9,487 nt of DNA, taken from assembly GCA_913052425.1 (NCBI GenBank), contig CAJXEG010000046.1, forward strand, positions 1 through 9,487, in the 5' to 3' direction. A program made the position numbers and the translations under genes. Below, in pieces: positions 1-7,260 of this stretch (the first letter of the stretch is position 1; each line of letters starts with the position of its first letter). The notes beneath the pieces are model-generated. The model had not been told where the DNA came from. It ran no database searches and saw only the letters and a program-made list of their open reading frames with translations. The DNA is from an uncultured Flavobacteriaceae bacterium. GTDB taxonomy: Bacteria > Bacteroidota > Bacteroidia > Flavobacteriales > Flavobacteriaceae.

Positions 1-472
1 TTTCACCGAAAACAGCAACCATAAGGTCTGAAAAACCATTAACCACACTGGGGTGTTGTGTAAAATCGGGACCAGCATTGACCATTCCTGTGGCCCTAAT
101 AATCCTTTTGACCCTGCTTAGATCTCCCAATGCGCTTTTTAGTATGGCGATTTGATTGATACCGGTAAGTCGGGCTGCCTCGTATCCCTCTTCTATACTC
201 AAATCGGCACCTACTTTTCCGGTGATAAAGTTTCCATCCGGTTTTAGAGGACCGTTACCGGAGAGGAAAAGAAAATTTCCTACTTGAACGGTATTGACAA
301 AATTGGCAACCGGAGTGGCGGGTTGGGGGAGCACGATTCCCATACTGTCCAATTTAGCCTCCGGATTGAAATCGGATTTGACTTCTACGGTTTTGTTTTG
401 TGCTTGGGGTGAACCACAGGAAATCAAGGAAAGCCCAAAACTCAAAACTAGTATGTATAGAATTTTCTTCAT
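1..472 (-). CDS. RidA/YjgF-family lipoprotein, C-terminus cut by window edge
   Basis: Partial gene: 157 complete codons are visible and the frame runs off the left edge. RidA-type proteins hydrolyse reactive enamines and imines released by PLP enzymes to 2-keto acids and ammonia. The body from about residue 45 fits the YjgF/YER057c/UK114 family, in the roughly 155-residue branch marked by a 'GNGPL' strand, a 'GKVGADLS.EEGYEAARLTG' helix and an 'ALGDLSRVKRI' segment. The substrate arginine expected near the C-terminus lies outside the window. The N-terminus is a lipoprotein signal: two lysines, a hydrophobic core and lipobox LISC with Cys19, so the protein should be membrane-anchored outside the cytoplasm. 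The ATG at 472 is chosen because it begins this signal. It starts 9 bp after the PLP-enzyme stop and is the second RidA gene around that enzyme, which argues for a role in handling its enamine product. That role is inferred from context. Confidence 0.9.
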   Translation of the reverse strand, partial: MKKILYILVLSFGLSLISCGSPQAQNKTVEVKSDFNPEAKLDSMGIVLPQPATPVANFVNTVQVGNFLFLSGNGPLKPDGNFITGKVGADLSIEEGYEAARLTGINQIAILKSALGDLSRVKRIIRATGMVNAGPDFTQHPSVVNGFSDLMVAVFGE

Positions 473-481
473 GACTTTTTT

Positions 482-1699
482 TTAAATGGCTGATGATAAA
501 ATTTCTTTCACCCTTTTAGCAACGATACGCTCTTGACCGGGTATCATCATCCAGGTGGTTATCCCTACGCTCTTGGAATCTCCAACGGTTTGAATCGAGG
601 GGTGGCCCTCCGCCAGTTGTTTCCTTACTTCGTTAGGACTTATTTTCACTTTATTTTCATCCCAACGAATGCGTAAACTGGGGACATGGTTGGCGTAGGG
701 TGGAACGTGAATTTCAGTTTCCACTCCCGCTATTGAGGTGGCACTGTCACTGATGAGTTGGATCTGTGACTCCCACATTTCCCATTCTTTGTCGTGGTCT
801 TTTTCAAGATACAATTCCAAAGCTGCCAACATACCTAAAACTTCTTCCTTGTTGACTTTCATCCCTCGACCAATGGTTTCTCCCCTGGGTGGAGTGTGCA
901 TTCGCGCTGCTTCGATATATTCTCTTTTACCCAAAAGTAAACCGGCACTTTGTGGACCTCTCAATCCTTTACCCCCTGAGAAAGCAACAAGGTCAAATCC
1001 CATTTTGGTAAAGCGAAATAGATTTTCTACCGGAGGCACATCTGCGGCACAGTCGATAAAAGTAGGGATATTGTGTTTTTTTCCTAGCGCAACAAACTCC
1101 TCCCATTTGATTTCGCCCTGGTCGGTATGAGCATTGAGAAACCAAAGCATACAGGTTTTGTCTGTGATCGCTTTTTCTAATTGTTTGGCGGTTTTTACCT
1201 TGACCACTTTGGCACCGACATTGGTCAGTGCTTGGGCATATCCAATGGTGTGAGATTCTTGTATAATGACCTCGTTTTTCATCCCATCAGTATTGGGAAG
1301 TTGTTTTACCTTTTTTGGATCTTTTCCGGTGAGAATACCTGCCATTCCGATGCTCATGGCTCCAAAACATCCCGAAGAAACCGTTGCATATTCACACTCT
1401 AATAATTCGGCGATACGTTCTCCTACTTTATCTTGTAAATCATCCAAATTGACGTATTCGGTGGCCCCGTAGCTGATGGCTTCAATCACTTCTTTGGGCA
1501 TGAGTGATCCTGTCATTGAGGTATAGGTCCCAGCCGCGTTGATGAATGTTCTGAGACCGAGTTCTTTGAAAAAATCTCTTCTCAAACTCGAAACTACTGC
1601 TGCGGTTTTGGATTGTGCCGATAGCGATTGGGCTCCCAGGAGACTCCCCGCAAAGGGAAGGGTGGCTAATGATTGAATTACTTTCCTTCTGTTGATCAT
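482..1699 (-). CDS. Tat-exported PLP-dependent enzyme, SelA/DgaE-like (amino acid or glucosaminate ammonia-lyase type)
   Basis: A 405-residue fold-type I PLP enzyme of the SelA-like branch, which includes Salmonella DgaE (D-glucosaminate-6-phosphate dehydratase/ammonia-lyase). Those enzymes form a Schiff base with an amino acid, eliminate a beta substituent and release an enamine that becomes a 2-keto-3-deoxy acid and ammonia. Visible marks: 'INAAGTYT' near residues 53-60; cofactor-ring aspartate D216 in 'FIDCAAD'; Schiff-base lysine K244 in 'FSGGKGLRGPQ', the family signature; and 'TPPRGETIGRGMK' near 269-281. The N-terminus reads 'NRRKVIQSLATLPFAGSLLG', a twin-arginine signal ending in a 'LSAQS' cleavage region, fitting export of a folded, cofactor-loaded protein. 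I place the start at ATG 1699, directly before this signal; an in-frame ATG at 1738 adds 13 non-signal residues and overlaps the upstream gene. It lies 17 bp after one RidA gene and 9 bp before another. The exact substrate is not shown by the sequence; a non-phosphorylated amino sugar acid is a guess from context. Confidence 0.88.
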   Translation of the reverse strand: MINRRKVIQSLATLPFAGSLLGAQSLSAQSKTAAVVSSLRRDFFKELGLRTFINAAGTYTSMTGSLMPKEVIEAISYGATEYVNLDDLQDKVGERIAELLECEYATVSSGCFGAMSIGMAGILTGKDPKKVKQLPNTDGMKNEVIIQESHTIGYAQALTNVGAKVVKVKTAKQLEKAITDKTCMLWFLNAHTDQGEIKWEEFVALGKKHNIPTFIDCAADVPPVENLFRFTKMGFDLVAFSGGKGLRGPQSAGLLLGKREYIEAARMHTPPRGETIGRGMKVNKEEVLGMLAALELYLEKDHDKEWEMWESQIQLISDSATSIAGVETEIHVPPYANHVPSLRIRWDENKVKISPNEVRKQLAEGHPSIQTVGDSKSVGITTWMMIPGQERIVAKRVKEILSSAI

Positions 1700-1716
1700 A
1701 ATTTTATTTTTTTGAT

Positions 1717-2181
1717 TTAATCTACTGCAGCGATACAATCGATTTCAACTAATGAATTTCCGGGAACACCTCCGTAGGTAGCTACTGTGGTTCTGACCGG
1801 TGGATTTTCACCAAAACGACCTCTGTAAACCTCGTTCATTTTGTGGTAGTCTGCCAAGTCTGCCAGGTAAACATTTACTTTAAGAACCTGTTCCATGGAA
1901 GAACCGTTTCGTTCTAACTCTTTTTGTACTTCGTTCAAAACGTGATCGGTATGGGCCTTGATGTCTCCATCAAAATGAGCTCCTTTTCCTGCTATGTATA
2001 AGGTGTTTCCATGTCTGACAGCTCCCGAAAACAAGGGCATTTTCTGATCTTGAACGATTTTACCTACTACTTCTTTTTTCCTTTTGGCAGGGGCTGCTTT
2101 TACAGTTGCTGCACCAAACAAGGCAGCCATTCCCATTCCAATTTTCTTTAATACAGATCTTCTTTTTTCGTTATGTTTCAT
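1717..2181 (-). CDS. RidA-family enamine/imine deaminase with Tat signal
   Basis: A 154-residue RidA/YjgF protein. The first 30 residues form a twin-arginine signal, 'KRRSVLKKIG' followed by 'MGMAALFGAATVKAAPA', so the trimeric enzyme is probably exported folded. The mature part shows the family core: 'LYIAGKGA' strand (61-68), helix from about 75 to 92, 'QVLKVNVYLADLADY' (98-112), 'NPPVRTTVA' with R130 matching the arginine that holds the substrate carboxylate in E. coli RidA (Arg105), and a C-terminal 'VEIDCIAAVD' with E146 near the catalytic water. T132 stands where E. coli RidA has Cys107, a tolerated change in the wider family. Family activity is hydrolysis of 2-aminoacrylate-like enamines and imines. 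It sits 25 bp after the RraA-like gene and 17 bp before the Tat-exported PLP enzyme, the likely source of its substrate. The family is certain; periplasmic function is inferred from the signal. Confidence 0.93.
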   Translation of the reverse strand: MKHNEKRRSVLKKIGMGMAALFGAATVKAAPAKRKKEVVGKIVQDQKMPLFSGAVRHGNTLYIAGKGAHFDGDIKAHTDHVLNEVQKELERNGSSMEQVLKVNVYLADLADYHKMNEVYRGRFGENPPVRTTVATYGGVPGNSLVEIDCIAAVD

Positions 2182-2206
2182 CTTTTTAAATTTTATTGTT
2201 AAACTA

Positions 2207-3139
2207 TTACCACATTCTTTTTTTAATCAATTCTTTAATTTGGTCTTTGGGAACAGGAAGTTCATCCATATGATCCCTGATCCACTTGGAGAAATCTTTC
2301 TCGATTTCCTCAGACCATTTGTTGTCGATTTGTCCCGGGGTGTATTTTCCTTCTTTTAATCGGGTGATGCCGAACAAGTCTCTGAGCCGCACCACTTCAG
2401 AGGTAACCACAACTTTCTCAGCCAAATGGGCAGGAATAAAAATCACACCTTCTTTTTTGGCCAGAACCACATCGCCGGGCATGACAGTAGCCGCTCCTAT
2501 TCTGATGGGATCATTGATACTCAAAAGCATAACCTCAGTGAGAAATGAAGGGTGCCATGCCCTGACAAAAGCATTAAAGCCTTCGATTTCGGAGAGTCCT
2601 TCCATGTCTCTGCTCGAGGCATTGAATACCACACCCGTTTTGGATTTGGCATAAATGGAATTTCCGAGGTTGTCACCAATTAAAGTTCCATCTACAATTT
2701 TCCCAAAACCATCAGCGACGTATACGTCGTGTTCTACCAATCGGTCGATGGGCCAGGAGTTAGTGTTTCCAATTTCTCCTGCTTCCAAACCTTTTTGTTT
2801 GATTTGATCGGCCACATCGGGTCGGTTGGGCATGTATTGAACCGTAAGAGCTCGGCCCACAACGGTTACGTCATCGTGTAAGGGTTGCCATCCTCCCTCA
2901 AATTGGTTGTGGAAACCTTCATTTCTTAAAACGCCCCAAGCCTCTTCTATGGTTACTTTTTTCATCCGTTCCAAGATGTCTGCAGCCACTTTGGGCCTCC
3001 CATCCTCAAAACGTTCTCCTTCCCACTGGTGGGTTAAAAATTTCATTTGATCAATACTCAGATTTTGGGCATAGCCATTGCTGAGGATCAAAATACAAAT
3101 TAGAAGAAAAGGAACAGCAGTTAATTTTTTTAAGATCAT
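2207..3139 (-). CDS. Exported RraA-like / HMG-CHA aldolase-family protein
   Basis: A 310-residue protein with a Sec signal peptide ('MILKK', hydrophobic core, 'GYAQ' cleavage region at about residue 25) and an RraA-like domain at roughly 60-250. Class II aldolases of this family (4-hydroxy-4-methyl-2-oxoglutarate aldolase and relatives) split 2-keto acids to pyruvate with a divalent metal and share a D-X20-R-D motif. Here D156 in 'IGDNLGN' and R177-D178 in 'NASSRDMEG' are exactly 20 residues apart, so the metal/substrate site looks complete, favouring an enzyme over an RNase E inhibitor. The usual 'PGD.V..D..GV..IP' loop is present as 'MPGDVVLAKKEGVIFIP' (220-236), with Lys at the second acidic position. 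Extra N- and C-terminal segments make it longer than cytosolic RraA (about 160 residues). It lies 17 bp after the BASS gene and 25 bp before RidA. A role in cleaving the keto acid made by the PLP enzyme is inferred; another aldolase or decarboxylase reaction is possible. Confidence 0.87.
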   Translation of the reverse strand: MILKKLTAVPFLLICILILSNGYAQNLSIDQMKFLTHQWEGERFEDGRPKVAADILERMKKVTIEEAWGVLRNEGFHNQFEGGWQPLHDDVTVVGRALTVQYMPNRPDVADQIKQKGLEAGEIGNTNSWPIDRLVEHDVYVADGFGKIVDGTLIGDNLGNSIYAKSKTGVVFNASSRDMEGLSEIEGFNAFVRAWHPSFLTEVMLLSINDPIRIGAATVMPGDVVLAKKEGVIFIPAHLAEKVVVTSEVVRLRDLFGITRLKEGKYTPGQIDNKWSEEIEKDFSKWIRDHMDELPVPKDQIKELIKKRMW

Positions 3140-3156
3140 TCGATTAATGTTTAAAT

Positions 3157-4239
3157 TTATTTTTTCTTTTCAGGGTCTTTGTCGCGCCACCAAGTCGCCA
3201 AAGAAGAACCGGAAATGTTCATCCAAGGCCCAAAGACAGCAGGGGCAAGCCCTACCGTGGAAACTTTGCCCATCTCTAGGGCAATTCCGGAGGCCAACCC
3301 ACCATTTTGCATACCCACCTCTAGGGCAATGGTACGACAGTCTTGTTCTTTCATTTTAAGTAATCTGCAGCCCCAGTAACCCAGCAAATAACCCAATAGA
3401 TTGTGGATGATGGCTGCCAAGATCAGTAATATTCCAATAGACAAAAGTGAGTCTCTTCCGGCTGCAGTGATGATCATAATAATCAAAGCAATAGCAGTCA
3501 TGGATACCACGGGCATGGCTTTGTCCAGCCATTTGGCTTTGCCGTGAAAAAAGTGATTAAAAACCAAGCCCAGTACCACAGGAAGAATCACCATTTTCAC
3601 AATACTGAGCATCATAGCAATAAAATCAATAGGAACAAAGGCGCCGGCAAAATACTTCATCAAAAGAGGCGTCATAAAGGGGGCCACTATAGTGGCTACA
3701 GCGGTCAGTGTTACAGAAAGTGCAACATTGGCTTTGGCCAAATAGGCCATAACATTTGAGGCGAGCCCACTGGGTGAAGAACCGATAAGGACTACTCCTG
3801 CAGCAATCTCGGCAGGAAAGTTGAATAGGGTGGCCAAGCTGAAACCCAAAAAAGGCATAATACTGAATTGACAGATCAGACCCACCAAAACCCCTTTGGG
3901 CATTTTGATCACACCATAGAAGTCATTAAAACTCATGGCAGTTCCCATCCCAAACATGATGATTTGCAGAAGCGGAACGATGAGTTTTTTAAGTTGAAAA
4001 TCTCCCCACTGAACAAAAGCTTGGGGATAGAACATTGAAAGGCTAACAGCGGCAAAAATTAAAACGGTAAAGGAGAAACCCTTGAGGTTCTCATTGCCTC
4101 TCATGCCTATAGCCAAGGTTAAAAAGAAAAGAATCAACGGCACCCCGGTCATGCTAACATTTCCTGATAAATATAGTCCTGCAGCGATGACAAACATCAT
4201 ACCCGAGAGCGCAAAAAGATATTTAGAAAGTGTTTTCAT
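3157..4239 (-). CDS. Bile acid:sodium symporter (BASS/SBF) family transporter
   Basis: A 360-residue inner-membrane protein with about ten to eleven hydrophobic segments. It belongs to the BASS family, which moves organic anions (bile acids, pyruvate, ketopantoate) with Na+. The crossover motifs are clear: 'GSSPSGLASN' (153-162) followed by 'ANVALSVTLTAVATIVAPFMTP' split over 170-191, and 'EVGMQN' (307-312). The Na+ ligands known from the Neisseria ASBT structure appear conserved: S161, N162, T179, E307 and Q311. About 50 residues at the N-terminus form two extra hydrophobic segments ahead of the usual core. The tail 'RDKDPEKKK' is charged. The start ATG lies only 2 bp past the amidohydrolase stop, which suggests translational coupling. 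Inside an operon of exported enzymes that should end in a keto acid, it most plausibly imports that product; the substrate is not readable from sequence. Confidence 0.93.
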   Translation of the reverse strand: MKTLSKYLFALSGMMFVIAAGLYLSGNVSMTGVPLILFFLTLAIGMRGNENLKGFSFTVLIFAAVSLSMFYPQAFVQWGDFQLKKLIVPLLQIIMFGMGTAMSFNDFYGVIKMPKGVLVGLICQFSIMPFLGFSLATLFNFPAEIAAGVVLIGSSPSGLASNVMAYLAKANVALSVTLTAVATIVAPFMTPLLMKYFAGAFVPIDFIAMMLSIVKMVILPVVLGLVFNHFFHGKAKWLDKAMPVVSMTAIALIIMIITAAGRDSLLSIGILLILAAIIHNLLGYLLGYWGCRLLKMKEQDCRTIALEVGMQNGGLASGIALEMGKVSTVGLAPAVFGPWMNISGSSLATWWRDKDPEKKK

Positions 4240-4241
4240 AT

Positions 4242-5477
4242 TTAATTCCAGTCACTGCTGGCCAGGCCGTTTAGGTCGTAAACTACTTTTCCGTCTCTAA
4301 GGGTGAGTTCACACTCGAGTTTTTGATTTCCTTTCATTCTTTTTCCTCGGGTATCGATAAAGCCAAAATCTCCTCTTCTGATATTGAGTAGCGTAACATC
4401 TGCCAAGCCTCCCACACTCAAATGTCCTAGGTCTTTTCTTTGAATGTATTTGGCGGGCTGTGAGGTAGTAGCAGCAATCACTTCTTGGATACTGAGTCCC
4501 ATGTTGAGGAATTTGGACATAACATTATTGATGTTCTTCATTCCTCCGTTCATACTTCCGGTATGAAGGTCGGTACTGATGACATCGGGTTTTAACCCTT
4601 GTTGGATTGCTGGCACGGCCTGTTCAAAAAGAAAACTTCCCCCTCCATGTCCTACGTCAAAAACAATTCCTCTTTTTTGGGCTTTAAAAACATAATCTCT
4701 CACTTTCCCATTTTCAGCCACAATAGGTGTTCTCCCATTGACATGAGCATAGGCATGAGTAAATATATCTCCGGGCCTGAGTTTTTCCAAAAACAATTTT
4801 TCCAGAGGAAGCTCAGGATTGCTCCCGCCAAAATCAATCATTACGGGAATACTGCCTATTTTACCCGCCTCAACAGCAAGTTCTGTTGGAGTCCAGTCAT
4901 AGCCCATAAAATGGGCGAGTTTGACTCCAACTACATGATCCTTGTTTTGTTTGGCGACCATAGCAGTCATTTTAGGATTCATGTCGTCAATGTGTTGCTC
5001 CCTGTGTCCACCGCTCATTCCAGCACCTACTATATTTAAAAAGCAGAGCACTCGGGTTTTGGATGGATCGATTATTTGAGACTTGTAAAGCTCAAAATTC
5101 CTCCACCCTGGACTTCCCGCATCCACAACAGTAGTGACACCGGATCGAAAAGTGAATCCATCAGGGGGAACGGCAGAAAAGCTATTGGCCAAGTAGCGGT
5201 TATGGACAGTTCCGTAGAAGTTGTGGGTGTGCATATCAATGAGTCCGGGACTGACAATCAAACCCGATGCATCCACTACTTTTTTGGCTTGATTTGCAGA
5301 AATTTCCTTTTCAATAGCAGCAATTTTATTTCCCTTGATGGCAAGATCCATCACTTGATCAATGTTGTTGACAGGATCAATAATATGCCCTCCTTTGATA
5401 AGGATATCGTAGTTCTGCGCCAAAAGTGATCCACTCATCAGCACCAGAGCTAGGGACAATAATTTTAGTTTTTTCAT
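4242..5477 (-). CDS. Exported COG3964-type amidohydrolase/deacetylase
   Basis: A 411-residue amidohydrolase-superfamily protein, closest in its motifs to COG3964 (EF0837 and Atu3266 type), often misnamed dihydroorotase or adenine deaminase. Atu3266 hydrolyses acetyl esters of alpha-hydroxy acids, and relatives are encoded beside DgaE-like PLP enzymes, as here. Metal-site candidates in order: H83 and H85 in 'DMHTH', K186 in 'VVGVKLAHF' (likely carbamylated), H241 in 'GDIFTHAYAH', H277 in 'DVGHGGGSF', and D303 in 'ISTDLHTG'. At the beta-5 position, where EF0837 has 'MVHIG', this protein reads 'MIDFGGS', so the expected His is Asp215. The N-terminus is a Sec signal ('MKKLKLLSLALVLMSGSLLA', then Q), placing it in the periplasm. 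ATG 5477 starts that signal; an in-frame upstream ATG at 5498 adds seven non-signal residues. It follows the dehydrogenase gene by 31 bp and precedes the BASS gene by 2 bp. Removal of an N- or O-acyl group is the likely reaction; the substrate is unknown. Confidence 0.9.
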   Translation of the reverse strand: MKKLKLLSLALVLMSGSLLAQNYDILIKGGHIIDPVNNIDQVMDLAIKGNKIAAIEKEISANQAKKVVDASGLIVSPGLIDMHTHNFYGTVHNRYLANSFSAVPPDGFTFRSGVTTVVDAGSPGWRNFELYKSQIIDPSKTRVLCFLNIVGAGMSGGHREQHIDDMNPKMTAMVAKQNKDHVVGVKLAHFMGYDWTPTELAVEAGKIGSIPVMIDFGGSNPELPLEKLFLEKLRPGDIFTHAYAHVNGRTPIVAENGKVRDYVFKAQKRGIVFDVGHGGGSFLFEQAVPAIQQGLKPDVISTDLHTGSMNGGMKNINNVMSKFLNMGLSIQEVIAATTSQPAKYIQRKDLGHLSVGGLADVTLLNIRRGDFGFIDTRGKRMKGNQKLECELTLRDGKVVYDLNGLASSDWN

Positions 5478-5508
5478 GATTCCAGTTTTAAATTTCAATT
5501 TCCTTTGA

Positions 5509-7251
5509 TTATTTGTTGTTTGATTTTCTGTAGTTTTCTACTTCCTCAGCCGAAATACTTCCGGCTTTGTTCTCAAAATGAGTTCTAATATAAGTCAAAA
5601 CGTCGGCAATTTGATCGTCATTCAAAAATGAATGCTGAGGCATCACACCATCATAAATCTCTCCATTGACCTCTATGGCCCCCTCCATTCCGTTGAGGAT
5701 GAGGTGAACCAATCGCTCTTTATCTCCGGTTACCCAATCGGTGCCATTGAGGGGTGGAAATCTTCCCGAGGCGCCCATGCCGTTAGATTGATGGCATGCC
5801 ATACAGTATTGATTGTAGATTTTTTGACCAATGGCCAAATCTTCGGGTTCAATCCTGTCCTTCACAATATCAGGGGTTCTGATATGGGTCATTTTTTTTC
5901 TTTCTTCCATTTGTGCTAACTCCTTTGTGCCAAATGTTTCTCGGTCTCCTTTGAATTGTACCTTCCAGATCCTGCCTTTTTCAGTTTCCCCAATATACAT
6001 GGAACCATCAGGAGCAAATGCAATCCCCATGGGTCTGAATTCTGCATCGCGGGTATTGACGATAGGGTCTACCCCCGCAAAACCATCGGCAAAAACTTCA
6101 TAGGGCCCGGAGGGTTTGCCATTTTCGAAAGGAACAAATCCAATAAAATAACTGGATTGAGGATAGGGTGCTCTGTTGGTAGAACCGTGAAAAGCGATAA
6201 AAGCTCCATTTTTATAGTGATCCGGAAAGGCATCACCGGTGTAAAAGACCAAATCGTTGGGAGCCCAATGGCCGGGAAAACCAATCACAGGGTCTTTGTA
6301 GTCGGCACAGCGACCAATAATGGTTCCATCTCCACCATATTCCGGTGCCAGTACTTTTTTACCTTGCATTTGATCGTAGAAGCAATAGGGCCATCCAAAG
6401 TGATCCCCTTTTTCTATTTTAACAAACTCCTCAGATGGGAGTAGGGCACTTTCCCATTGGCTAAAGTGATTGGGCCACAGCCGATGTAAATCGTCTCTTC
6501 CATGTACCACTGAATACAAGCTCTGGTCGGAAGTATTCCAGTCCAATGCCACGATACTTCTCAGACCGCTGGCATAGAATTCTCCGTCTTTTTGGGTTTG
6601 CCCAATTTTCTCAGCGTCAAAACGCCAGATACCGCCGTGGTCCACCAATAAGGGACAGGGGTCTTGGCCGGGTACCAAAGGTGTTCTCTTGGGGAGTTGG
6701 CAGGCATTATTGGGCGCACCAAAGGGAACAAAAATATGTCCTTCCTCATCAAAGGCAATGGGCTTGCCAATGTGCTCGTGAGATCCATGTGCATGATCGT
6801 CATGGACAATGATCTCTGCTGCTCCCGTTGGAACCAGATTTTCCTCATCCAACTTGATTCTATAGACGGTGAGTTGAGAACTAAAATAGAGATAACCTTT
6901 ATATATTCTGGCTGCAGTTGAATAATTTCCTCTTTGTGGCAGATGGTATTCTCCAAACTTGACCAAAGTGTCTGCAACCCCATCGTTATTAAGGTCTCTG
7001 ATGGCAGCCATCACACCCGCTTCGCTGGGGCGTTTGAATTTGGTGTATAAATCACCATTTTCATTCACGGCCATATGGCGAACAGTTTCGGTAATACTGT
7101 CCACAAAAACCGTGGCTTCAAAACCTTGGGGGAGGTAAAGTGGAGACTGAGTCGTTGGACTTTCACAACCTATAATTGTTACAAATAAAAACAGGTAAAA
7201 TATTCGAAATTTGTTCAGCATTAAATTCATCATTCTATCAATCATCATCAT
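5509..7251 (-). CDS. PQQ-type sugar dehydrogenase (glucose/sorbosone dehydrogenase-like) fused to cytochrome c, lipoprotein
   Basis: About 580 residues from ATG 7251. A lipoprotein signal ends in 'VTIIGC' (Cys29). Residues about 40-430 form a beta-propeller of the glucose/sorbosone dehydrogenase type, with 'HIGKPIAFDEEGHIFVPFGA' from H160, in place of the catalytic His of soluble PQQ glucose dehydrogenase, and 'YASGLRS' with R231 where that family has 'G.RN'. A 'DLNNDGVAD' loop (86-94) looks like a calcium site. The last 110 residues are a class I cytochrome c: heme motif CMACH at 483-487 and a probable axial Met at 537 in 'GVMPQHS'. The protein should oxidise a sugar or sugar alcohol outside the cytoplasm and pass electrons to its own heme. 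The start is uncertain: ATGs at 7251, 7248, 7245, 7233, 7230 and 7221 are all in frame, and 7221 gives the most ordinary lipoprotein signal. It begins 9 bp after the CBM9 gene. No PQQ synthesis gene is in the window, so cofactor and substrate remain inferred. Confidence 0.88.
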   Translation of the reverse strand: MMMIDRMMNLMLNKFRIFYLFLFVTIIGCESPTTQSPLYLPQGFEATVFVDSITETVRHMAVNENGDLYTKFKRPSEAGVMAAIRDLNNDGVADTLVKFGEYHLPQRGNYSTAARIYKGYLYFSSQLTVYRIKLDEENLVPTGAAEIIVHDDHAHGSHEHIGKPIAFDEEGHIFVPFGAPNNACQLPKRTPLVPGQDPCPLLVDHGGIWRFDAEKIGQTQKDGEFYASGLRSIVALDWNTSDQSLYSVVHGRDDLHRLWPNHFSQWESALLPSEEFVKIEKGDHFGWPYCFYDQMQGKKVLAPEYGGDGTIIGRCADYKDPVIGFPGHWAPNDLVFYTGDAFPDHYKNGAFIAFHGSTNRAPYPQSSYFIGFVPFENGKPSGPYEVFADGFAGVDPIVNTRDAEFRPMGIAFAPDGSMYIGETEKGRIWKVQFKGDRETFGTKELAQMEERKKMTHIRTPDIVKDRIEPEDLAIGQKIYNQYCMACHQSNGMGASGRFPPLNGTDWVTGDKERLVHLILNGMEGAIEVNGEIYDGVMPQHSFLNDDQIADVLTYIRTHFENKAGSISAEEVENYRKSNNK

Positions 7252-7260
7252 TATCAATTT

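Noticed and set aside
482..1699. Labelling the PLP enzyme as selenocysteine synthase (SelA)
   Set aside because: It has a Tat signal, is shorter than typical SelA, and has no selB, selD or tRNA-Sec gene in the window; the neighbours match the DgaE-like catabolic branch.
1700..1738. Upstream in-frame start giving the PLP enzyme 13 more residues
   Set aside because: It would overlap the RidA stop and place a non-signal segment ahead of the twin-arginine motif; the ATG at 1699 is better.
2207..3139. Reading the RraA-like protein as a regulator of RNase E
   Set aside because: It has a Sec signal, twice the length of RraA and the complete D-X20-R-D aldolase motif, so an enzyme acting outside the cytoplasm is more likely.
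4599..5039. Plus-strand open frame of 146 codons inside the amidohydrolase gene
   Set aside because: It is antisense to the metal-site region of a clear amidohydrolase and shows no family features.
4242..5477. Labelling the amidohydrolase as dihydroorotase or adenine deaminase
   Set aside because: The motif set ('DVGHGGGSF', 'ISTDLHTG', 'LRPGDIFTH') is that of COG3964, and no pyrimidine or purine gene is nearby.
5956..6444. Plus-strand open frame of 162 codons inside the dehydrogenase gene
   Set aside because: It lies wholly opposite a well-matched propeller/cytochrome gene, has no recognisable domain or signal, and its composition fits a reverse-strand shadow.
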